From positions 1-64,000 of the forward strand of contig JAKBYX010000003.1 of NCBI GenBank assembly GCA_021840255.1: a stretch of DNA of 64,000 bases, read 5' to 3'. This DNA is from Nitrospirota bacterium (GTDB taxonomy: Bacteria > Nitrospirota > Thermodesulfovibrionia > Thermodesulfovibrionales > JdFR-88). The notes under the pieces were generated by a model. That model saw nothing but the letters and a program-made list of their open reading frames with translations, searched no databases and was not told the origin of the DNA. Made by a program: the position numbers and the translations under genes. Shown here in pieces: positions 26,167-33,232 of the stretch; within the stretch, counting starts at the first letter, position 1; each line of letters opens with the position of its first letter.

Positions 26167-26885
26167 CCAAGCACCTTGAAAAAAAGCTCTTCCAGGTTTT
26201 TTACATCGTACCGGCCGATGAGCTCGGCAGAGGGGCCCTCCAGCAGCGCCTTGCCCCCGTCCAGGAAAAGCACCCTGTCGGACACCTCCTGCATCTCCCA
26301 CAGGTTATGGGATGTGTACATTACGGAAAGGCCCTTTTCACGACTGAGCTCGACAAGCAGACGCCTCGTTCTTCTGGCTATCTCCGGGTCCAGTCCGGAG
26401 GTGGGCTCATCCAGCAGCAGCACCTCGGGGTCATTTATCATCGCTTTTGAGAGGCAGAGCCTCATCATCTGGCCGGAGGACAGCGTCTTTGCGCGTTTGT
26501 GCCGTTTGTCATACAGGCCGAACATCCTTAAGGCTGCGGCGCATTTCCGGGCGGGCTCCCTGACTTCGTACATTATGGCGTAGACCATGAGGTTCTCCCA
26601 TAACGTGAGCGTCTGGGGAAGAAAGACATAATTGGAGGCAAAGTTCATCCGTTTGAGTATGTCCGTCCGCGTGCGTGGAGAAAGGACCTTTCCGAATACA
26701 CGGATGGAGCCTTCAGTGGGAAGGATCAGCCCCAGGACCAGATGGATAAGTGTGGTTTTCCCGGCGCCGTTAGGGCCGAGGATACCAAGTATCTGGCCGC
26801 GTGAAAGGCTGAAGCTTATGTCCTTCAGCGCATACGAGCCGGGTTCGAATGACTTGCCAAGGCCTTCGATTTCCACAATGCCCAT
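26157..26885 (-). CDS. ABC transporter ATP-binding protein (ABC-2 exporter)
   Basis: 242 aa. Walker A GPNGAGKTTLIHLVLG, signature LSSGQMMRLCLSKAM (LSSGQ variant), Walker B VLLLDEPTSGLDPEIARR, switch His in YTSHNLWEMQEV. It should energise the ABC-2 permease at 25275. The last residues GNG and the stop are encoded by repeat copy C, suggesting that insertion of the repeat rewrote the 3' end. Confidence 0.87.
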   Translation of the reverse strand: MGIVEIEGLGKSFEPGSYALKDISFSLSRGQILGILGPNGAGKTTLIHLVLGLILPTEGSIRVFGKVLSPRTRTDILKRMNFASNYVFLPQTLTLWENLMVYAIMYEVREPARKCAAALRMFGLYDKRHKRAKTLSSGQMMRLCLSKAMINDPEVLLLDEPTSGLDPEIARRTRRLLVELSREKGLSVMYTSHNLWEMQEVSDRVLFLDGGKALLEGPSAELIGRYDVKNLEELFFKVLGNG

Positions 26886-26949
26886 AAAGCGAATCTATAT
26901 GCTTTTGGCGGCAGAGTCAATCCGCTGCTGACCGCTATCAAGCCCGTTC

Positions 26950-27001
26950 AAAAAAGGCGCCGGAGATGCCGGCACGGGTTATAGGAGAAGGTGCCGGCAT
27001 C
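26950..27001 (-). terminator. Probable terminator after the peroxiredoxin gene
   Basis: GATGCCGGCAC (26965-26975) and GTGCCGGCATC (26991-27001) form a perfect 11-bp inverted repeat with a 15-nt loop. On the minus strand a run of six T (26955-26950) follows after about nine bases, so it could end the peroxiredoxin transcript. Confidence 0.5.
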
Positions 27002-27128
27002 CCTGGCGCAATCAGGGGGAGGGATTTTTTTTCTTTCTCAAGGGGCAGGGCAGGGGAAGGAGGGGGTTGCTGTTTTTTACAGCTCTTCCCCCGCCCTGGG
27101 AGGAAACTGAAAAATTCCTGTGCCGGTG

Positions 27129-27755
27129 TTAATGTCTCAGGGTCTCCTGCTGGACGTATGCCCCTTCGGCCTTTCCCACAAACTCCGGGGCCGGCTTCAT
27201 GGTCTTTTCGCCCGGATGCCATTTGGCCGGGCATACTTCCTCCGGATGGCCTGCTTTGTAAATGTTGGCCTGCAGTTTCCTCAGCAGCTCTTCCGCGTTT
27301 CTTCCTACATCTATATGGTTTACCTCGGAGCTTACAACCACGCCTTCGGGGCTGATTATGAAAACACCCCTCTGCGCAAGGCCGCTCTCCTCGTCATAGA
27401 CGCCAAACATCCTGGAAAGCTTGCCTGCCGGGTCCGCGCCCATCTGGTATTTGACCCCCTTCAGCATGGGCTCATCCATCTGCCAGGCGAGGTGCACGAA
27501 TTTTGTATCGGTGCTTACCGTAATGAGCTCCGCACCACCGGCCCTGAAGTTTGCATGCTGGCCTGCCAGGTCAGCAAATTCGGTGGCTCAGACGAACGTG
27601 AAATCCGCCGGATAAAAGAAAAGCACCGTCCATTTACCTTTCTTTCTGAGGTCCGCTGAACGTATCTCCCCAAAACCGCCTGTTTCCGGGTCGAAGGTCT
27701 CGATCCTGAAATCAGATACCTTCTGTCCCACTCTAAGCCCGCAGCATCCTTCCAT
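27129..27755 (-). CDS. Peroxiredoxin (AhpC/2-Cys type) with selenocysteine at the peroxidatic site (in-frame UGA)
   Basis: 208 aa when the UGA at 27588-27590 is read as selenocysteine 56. The site lies in FYPADFTFV-U-ATEFADL, exactly where peroxiredoxins have the peroxidatic Cys (FTFVCPTE). The frame then runs on through TVSTDTKFVHLAW, GVFIISPEGVV and the resolving-cysteine region EEVCPAKWHPGE, so a Sec-Cys pair would reduce peroxides. A hairpin with loop UGGCA begins 13 nt after the UGA. The start is ATG at 27755, eight bases after AGGAGG; earlier ATGs are too near that site. Selenocysteine peroxiredoxins are known from other anaerobes (PrxU). The alternative, a nonsense mutation, would leave a 55-residue stub. 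Confidence 0.88.
27557..27575 (-). promoter_or_regulatory. Candidate bacterial SECIS element in the peroxiredoxin mRNA
   Basis: On the minus strand GCTGACC (27575-27569) pairs with GGCCAGC (27563-27557), six pairs with one A-C mismatch, around the loop TGGCA. The loop starts 20 nt after the UGA and has G in its second position, satisfying the known rules for bacterial SECIS. An alternative fold, CTGG/CCAG with outer TTTGC/GCAAA, places the loop at a similar distance. Confidence 0.62.
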
Positions 27756-27981
27756 ATTCATTTCCTCCTTTGCCGCCATTCTGTTTTGCCTGCTCTTTTC
27801 CAGTTTTTTAATTTGGATTCATTATCAGTATAGAAAGATTCTAAATTAAGCCGGAATGCATGTCAAGCAATAAAATATGGGACCGGAAATTGGACTGGGG
27901 GTGCTCCTCAACTGCCATTGGCATGCTGCCACCTATGGTTTTGACAGCGCCACAAAAAACAAAAAAGGTTTTTTTGTTTTT

Positions 27982-28233
27982 TCAGTGTCCCTTCAGCTTT
28001 CTCATGTCCTTCAGCCAGCGTCCGCATTTTGGGCATCTGTCCACCGGAAAGACCTCGATCTTAAGGAAAGCCCCTGTTTTTACTTCTATTTCGATGTATG
28101 GGACATCCATGAAGATCTGGCAGCAGTAATCCAGGCCGTCGTCCACGGGTTCGAAACTGTAGAATTCCCTCCACAGCCCGTCGGATTCCTCTTTCCCTAT
28201 ACCTCTGCGGTCGTTTTGATAATCCTTGTTCAT
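27982..28233 (-). CDS. Small hypothetical protein with C-terminal CPKC motif, 83 aa
   Basis: Start ATG at 28233 with a strong GGAGGAG upstream. The protein is acidic in the middle (FEPVDDGLDYCCQIFMDVPYI split by beta-like stretches) and ends DRCPKCGRWLKDMRKLKGH. The Cys-Cys pair at about residue 37 and the CPKC near the end could form one zinc site. I do not recognise the family. It lies on the same strand as, and upstream of, the peroxiredoxin gene, 226 nt away. Confidence 0.65.
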   Translation of the reverse strand: MNKDYQNDRRGIGKEESDGLWREFYSFEPVDDGLDYCCQIFMDVPYIEIEVKTGAFLKIEVFPVDRCPKCGRWLKDMRKLKGH

Positions 28234-28440
28234 GGGCTCCTCCGTAAAAAAAGGGAGAAGGATTTTTGTTTAAATGTTTGCTGGTTAAGGACTGCCTGTG
28301 GTCTTTACGGCCTGGCCCTAAAATTAAATTAAATTAAAAAATTAAAAACCCTGTCTGACTAAAGTCTAGCACTTGTCCGGAGTTTGTCCATAAAGATAAT
28401 CGCCCTTTACCTTGAGCCCGTTTTCTGGTAGAAACAGGAT

Positions 28441-29538
28441 ATGTGCAATATAAAATATGACGAACTGGGGCCGCTTAAGGTGCTCCATCTCCATTCCTCC
28501 AGTGCCGGGCTGAACGCCGTTGTGGTTGTGGACAACGTTGCGCTTGGTCCGGCGATGGGCGGGGTAAGGGTAAGACGCCAGGTGAATGCCGAGGAGGTGC
28601 GCAGGCTTGCGCGCACCATGACGCTTAAAAATTCCATTGCCGGACTGCCCCATGGCGGGGGCAAGGCCGGGATATCCCTGGACCCGTCGAGCCCTGACAA
28701 AAAAAAGGTCTTTCAGGCCTTCGCCGCTCTCACGGAGAACCTGAACGAATATATCCCCGGTCCGGATATGGGAAGCGATGAGGAGTGCATGGCCTGGATC
28801 TATGAAGAGACGGGGCGGGCGGTAGGGCTGCCTGAACGGATGGGCGGGCTGCCGCTGGACAGGCTGGGGGCTACCGGTTACGGACTCTCCGAATGCGCGG
28901 AGGTGGCCTGCCGTTATGCGGGCATCGGGCTTGAGGGGGCCAGGGTCGCGATACACGGTTTCGGGAGCGTGGGCAAGGCCGCGGCAAAGTTCATGGCTCT
29001 CAAAGGGGCAGTGATCGTCGCCGCGGCCGATATCGGCGGCACGGTCTTTGACCCGGCGGGCCTGGACATCGATGGCCTTGTCAAGGCCAAGGATAAAACG
29101 GGCAGCGTTGCGGGGTATCAAAGCGCCGGCGCCATGAGGCAAAAACCATGGGAGGTCCTGACCGCTCCATGTGATATCCTCATACCCGCCGCGACCGCCG
29201 ACGTCATAAATATAGACAATGCGGGCTCCATAAAGGCAAAGCTCATTCTCCAGGGCGCAAACCTGCCCGTGACCAGGCAGGCCGAGGAGGCGCTTCAAAA
29301 AAGAGGCATACTTTCCGTGCCGGATTTCATAGCCAACGCCGGAGGCGTTATCATGGCAGCGATGGAATACGCCAAAAAGGGAAAAGATGAGGCGTTCAAG
29401 ACCATATCCCGGAAGATCAGGGAAAACACGGAGCTGGTGCTGGAAAAGGCAAAAAAAGAGAACGAGTTGCCGGTAAAGGCCGCCACGGAACTGGCTCTGG
29501 GGCGCATAAAAGAGGAAATGGAAAAAGCCGGGCTATAA
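28441..29538 (+). CDS. Glu/Leu/Phe/Val dehydrogenase
   Basis: 365 aa, NAD(P)-dependent oxidative deaminase of amino acids to 2-oxoacids. N-terminal dimerisation/catalytic domain: LGPAMGGVRVR, MTLKNSIAGLPHGGGKAGI with the catalytic Lys, and PGPDMGSDEECMAWI. C-terminal NAD domain: VAIHGFGSVGKAAAKF. The length and AMGGVR/GGGKAGI motifs suit leucine/valine/phenylalanine-type enzymes, but glutamate cannot be excluded. Operons for 2-oxoacid dehydrogenase and acyl-CoA synthetase lie at 36.2-41.7 kb, which would process branched-chain 2-oxoacids. Its stop is 20 nt before the P-type ATPase gene. Confidence 0.85.
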   Translation: MCNIKYDELGPLKVLHLHSSSAGLNAVVVVDNVALGPAMGGVRVRRQVNAEEVRRLARTMTLKNSIAGLPHGGGKAGISLDPSSPDKKKVFQAFAALTENLNEYIPGPDMGSDEECMAWIYEETGRAVGLPERMGGLPLDRLGATGYGLSECAEVACRYAGIGLEGARVAIHGFGSVGKAAAKFMALKGAVIVAAADIGGTVFDPAGLDIDGLVKAKDKTGSVAGYQSAGAMRQKPWEVLTAPCDILIPAATADVINIDNAGSIKAKLILQGANLPVTRQAEEALQKRGILSVPDFIANAGGVIMAAMEYAKKGKDEAFKTISRKIRENTELVLEKAKKENELPVKAATELALGRIKEEMEKAGL

Positions 29539-29557
29539 AATCCTGTAAAATTTAGCC

Positions 29558-32287
29558 ATGTCCGCTTCAATTAAATTCGACCCGGCCAGAATAGAGGGGC
29601 TCACGGAGTCCGAAGCCGCCCGCAGACTTAAAGAGGACGGGCCGAATGAACTGCCCCAGTCCCGGAAAAAAAACCTGTTCAAGATCGCCCTGGGCGTCCT
29701 CAAGGAGCCGATGCTCCTGCTGCTGCTAGCTGGCGGGACCATCTACCTTTTTATTGGCGACAGGCAGGAAGCCTTGATGCTTCTGGGTTTTGTGGCTGTC
29801 GTCGCGGGCATCACCTTATACCAGGAGAACAAGACGGAGCGGGCGCTTGAGGCCCTGAGGGACCTGACGAGCCCCCGGGCCCTCGTTGTGAGGGATGGCA
29901 GGAACAGAAGACTGCCGGGCCGGGAGGTCGTGCGGGGAGATATTGTCGTCGTTTCTGAAGGGGACAGGGTGCCCGCCGATGGCGTAGTGCTCCACGGCCT
30001 CAACCTTTCGGTGGACGAGTCGCTCCTGACAGGGGAATCCGCGCCGGTAAGCAAAACGGCTTTTAAAAAAAATTCTGCCGGGGAAGCCGTTCCTTCCAGA
30101 GTGTCTCCCCCGGGGTTTTTAAGTTTAAGCGGCCCCTCGCCTTTCGTCTACTCGGGCACTCTGGCTGTCGCGGGGACGGGTATAGCCCAGGTCCTTGCCA
30201 CCGGTTCCGCCACGGAGATAGGCAAGATCGGAACGTCCCTCGAAAAAATAGAGCTGGAGCGCACTCCGCTCCAGCAGGAGACCGGCAGGCTCATCCGCTA
30301 CATGCTGGCGGCGGGCCTTTCATTGTGTGTGGTTGTCGTGGTGGCATACGGGATAACGAGGATGGACTGGCTGGGCGGCTTTCTAGCCGGCATCACGCTT
30401 GCCATGGCCGTTCTGCCCGAAGAGTTCCCGGTGGTGCTTACCGTTTTTCTGGCCCTTGGCGCGTGGCGGATGTCCGGTAAAAAAGTACTTACCCGCAGGG
30501 TGCCGGCTGTTGAGACCCTGGGGGGCGCAACCGTGCTGTGCGTCGATAAAACAGGCACACTTACCATGAACCGGATGGAGGTCAAAAAGATATTCCGGGC
30601 GGGAGGCGACGGTCCTTTTGCTTTTTTTGATTTTTTAAATTTTTTTGCCGGAGGCGGACCGGTGCCCGAGGAGTTTCACGAGGTGATCGAATACGCGATA
30701 CTGGCCAGCCGCAAGGACCCGTTTGACCCCATGGAAAAAGCCCTCAGGACGGCGGGCAGCCGCTGGCTCCAAAACACCGGGCATATCCATGAGGACTGGG
30801 AGCTGCTTCAGGAATATCCCTTGTCTAAGGAACTGATGGCGATGTCCCGTGTCTGGAAGGCGAAGGACGACAGCCGGTACGTTGTAGCGGCCAAAGGCTC
30901 CCCCGAGGCGGTGGCGGACATATGCCACATGGGAGAAAACGAGTTCCGCGCACTTGCCGCCCGGATAGATGAAATGGCGGCCGAAGGCCTGCGCGTCATC
31001 GGCGTTGCCAAATCAACGCTGGAGATAAAACCCGGGGCCGGCCCCCTTGGGCAAAAAACTCAAAAAAGTCAAAAAAAGCAAAAAAATCAAAAAAACGCTT
31101 TGCCGCCCGCTTTGCCAAATGAGCAGCACGCCTTTACGTTTGATTTTCTGGGGCTTGTGGGGCTTGCCGACCCGGTCCGCCCCGGCGTGCCGGAGGCCGT
31201 TGACGAGTGCCGGAGGGCCGGCATCAGGGTTGTGATGATAACGGGGGACTATCCGGTTACAGCCCGGGTAGTAGCTTCCCGGATAGGCCTTGGGAAAAAT
31301 ATCATTACCGGCCCGGAGCTTGAGGCGATGGGAGATGCGCAGTTGGGGGAAAAGATCGGCCTTGCCGATATATTCTGCCGCGTTACCCCGGACCAGAAAC
31401 TGCGGATAGTAAAAACTTTCAAGAGCAGGGGCGAGATAGTGGCGATGACGGGCGACGGGGTGAACGACGCTCCCGCCCTGAAGGCGGCCGACATAGGGAT
31501 AGCCATGGGCGGGCGAGGCACGGACGTGGCCAGGGAGGCGGCCTCGATAGTGCTCCTCGATGATGATTTTTCTTCCATAGTGCGCGGGGTCCGGATGGGG
31601 CGGAGGATACTGGACAACCTTAAAAAGGCGACAGTCTACGTGCTTGCGGTGCATGTCCCCATCGCTGGCATGTCCCTGATACCCGTTCTCCTTGGCATGC
31701 CGCTTGTGCTCCTTCCGGTGCACATAGTTTTTCTGGAGCTTATAATAGATCCCGCATGCTCAGTGGTGTTCGAGGCCGAGCCGGAAGAGGCGGATATAAT
31801 GGAACGCCAGCCGGGCGGGGCGGGGCAAAAAATGAAAAAGGAAAAGGGAAAATCCATTTTCACCGGCCGGATCGTGGCAACGGGCCTTTTGCAGGGGGCA
31901 AGCGTACTGGCGTTCGTGCTGGCGGTCTTCCTGTTTGCTTTTTCAACAGGCCGGGGGGAGGCGCAGGTGCGGGCCATGAGCTTTGCCACTTTGATCGTCG
32001 CAAACCTGGCCCTCATACTTACCAACCGTTCATGGCTGCTGACAGCGGCCGCCTCCCTGCGCGTGAAAAATGCCTCGTTATGGTGGGTCATAGGGGGGGC
32101 GGGCATATTTCTGGCCGCGGTGCTTTATGTGCCCTCCCTGAGAGAGGTATTCCGGTTCGGCAGGCTGGACTTCAGGGAACTGTCCGTTTGCCTGGGCGCC
32201 GGGCTGATCAGTGTCTTCTGGTTTGAATGGGTCAAGATAGTCAGGAGAAAGGCAGTAAAGCCCGGCTTTTTGGGCAAAGAGGCATAG
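29558..32287 (+). CDS. Cation-translocating P-type ATPase (P2-like)
   Basis: 909 aa. N-terminal cation ATPase domain (LTESEAARRLKEDGPNELP), actuator TGES motif in LLTGESAPVSK, M4 motif AVLPEEFPVVLTVFLALG, phosphorylation site CVDKTGTLTMNRME, hinge MTGDGVNDAPALKAADIGIA, and C-terminal membrane helices including VFLELIIDPACSVVFEAEP. The PEEFP in place of PEGLP leaves the ion uncertain (Ca, Mn or another). Two low-complexity stretches are inserted: a Phe-rich one (PFAFFDFLNFFAGG) after the phosphorylation site and a Lys/Gln-rich one (KTQKSQKKQKNQKN) in the nucleotide-binding part. Both coincide with A- or T-rich DNA tracts. Confidence 0.9.
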   Translation: MSASIKFDPARIEGLTESEAARRLKEDGPNELPQSRKKNLFKIALGVLKEPMLLLLLAGGTIYLFIGDRQEALMLLGFVAVVAGITLYQENKTERALEALRDLTSPRALVVRDGRNRRLPGREVVRGDIVVVSEGDRVPADGVVLHGLNLSVDESLLTGESAPVSKTAFKKNSAGEAVPSRVSPPGFLSLSGPSPFVYSGTLAVAGTGIAQVLATGSATEIGKIGTSLEKIELERTPLQQETGRLIRYMLAAGLSLCVVVVVAYGITRMDWLGGFLAGITLAMAVLPEEFPVVLTVFLALGAWRMSGKKVLTRRVPAVETLGGATVLCVDKTGTLTMNRMEVKKIFRAGGDGPFAFFDFLNFFAGGGPVPEEFHEVIEYAILASRKDPFDPMEKALRTAGSRWLQNTGHIHEDWELLQEYPLSKELMAMSRVWKAKDDSRYVVAAKGSPEAVADICHMGENEFRALAARIDEMAAEGLRVIGVAKSTLEIKPGAGPLGQKTQKSQKKQKNQKNALPPALPNEQHAFTFDFLGLVGLADPVRPGVPEAVDECRRAGIRVVMITGDYPVTARVVASRIGLGKNIITGPELEAMGDAQLGEKIGLADIFCRVTPDQKLRIVKTFKSRGEIVAMTGDGVNDAPALKAADIGIAMGGRGTDVAREAASIVLLDDDFSSIVRGVRMGRRILDNLKKATVYVLAVHVPIAGMSLIPVLLGMPLVLLPVHIVFLELIIDPACSVVFEAEPEEADIMERQPGGAGQKMKKEKGKSIFTGRIVATGLLQGASVLAFVLAVFLFAFSTGRGEAQVRAMSFATLIVANLALILTNRSWLLTAAASLRVKNASLWWVIGGAGIFLAAVLYVPSLREVFRFGRLDFRELSVCLGAGLISVFWFEWVKIVRRKAVKPGFLGKEA

Positions 32288-32367
32288 GCCGCCCCTTTAT
32301 TTCCATTTTCACATTTTTTTTTTTTTTTGATTGATTTGGCAAATATCTTTTTTATAAAATACCGGCC

Positions 32368-33225
32368 ATGAGACCTTTTCGTATGAACTTTCTTGTTCTT
32401 ATGGTCTTCATTGCCGCAGCCGCAACGTCCGGCTGTTCCAAGGGGAAGAACAGCGCCCCGGCGGACAGCACAAAAATACTCCGGTTGTCTACCACCACCA
32501 GCACCCTCAATTCAGGTCTTCTGGATGTCCTTCTTCCCGTGTTTGAGAAAGAATACGGTATGAAGGTCAGTGTCGCCGCTGTGGGCAGCGGGGCCGCCCT
32601 GGATCGTGCCAGGCAGGGGAAGGCCGATGTTGTTTTGTCTCACGCCAGGGTGTTGGAGGATAAATTCATAGCTCAGGGCTACGGGATCAACGCCGTTACG
32701 ATCATGTATAACGACTTTATAATACTGGGCCCTCCCGGTGACCCCGCCAAACTGAAAACCTCAGCGGACGCAAGGGATGCGTTCAGGAAGATCTATTTCG
32801 AAAAAGCGCCATTCATCTCCAGGGGGGACAGGTCCGGCACCCAGGTAAGGGAGCTGGAATTGTGGAAACTGGCGGGGGTCAAGCCGTCAGGAGGGTGGTA
32901 TAAGGAGGCTAAAAGCAGTATGCTCAAGACGCTCCAGATGGCCTCGAAGGAAAAAAGCTACTGCCTGTCTGACAGAAGCACTTACCTCTTCCACAAAAAG
33001 GAGCTGGAGCTTAATATAGTGTTTCAGGGCGACAGGCGCCTGTTCAATCCTTACAGGGTGACCGCCGTAAACCCCGCCAAGGTCCGAAGCGTCAACTACA
33101 AGGCAGCGATGCTGTTCGTGGATTTCATGAAATCGGACCCGATTCAGAAGCTCATAGGGGAGTACGGATCGAAGAGATTCGGGCAGCCCATATTCCATCC
33201 CCTCGTTCTTAAAAAATTGCCTTAA
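32368..33225 (+). CDS. Tungstate/oxyanion ABC transporter substrate-binding lipoprotein (TupA-like)
   Basis: 285 aa. Signal peptide with lipobox AAAATSGC, then the TupA signature LRLSTTTSTLNSGLLDVLLP, GSGAALDRARQGKADVVLSH and FISRGDRSGTQVRELELWK. In relatives the serine- and threonine-rich loop binds tungstate with high affinity. No TupB/TupC genes follow; instead the hybrid sensor kinase starts seven bases after the stop, so here the binding protein may act as a sensory co-receptor. Confidence 0.86.
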   Translation: MRPFRMNFLVLMVFIAAAATSGCSKGKNSAPADSTKILRLSTTTSTLNSGLLDVLLPVFEKEYGMKVSVAAVGSGAALDRARQGKADVVLSHARVLEDKFIAQGYGINAVTIMYNDFIILGPPGDPAKLKTSADARDAFRKIYFEKAPFISRGDRSGTQVRELELWKLAGVKPSGGWYKEAKSSMLKTLQMASKEKSYCLSDRSTYLFHKKELELNIVFQGDRRLFNPYRVTAVNPAKVRSVNYKAAMLFVDFMKSDPIQKLIGEYGSKRFGQPIFHPLVLKKLP

Positions 33226-33232
33226 AAAAAAT

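Noticed and set aside
28366-29298. Minus-strand frame of 310 codons
   Set aside because: Antisense shadow of the amino-acid dehydrogenase; no signature of its own and high GC third-position mirror.
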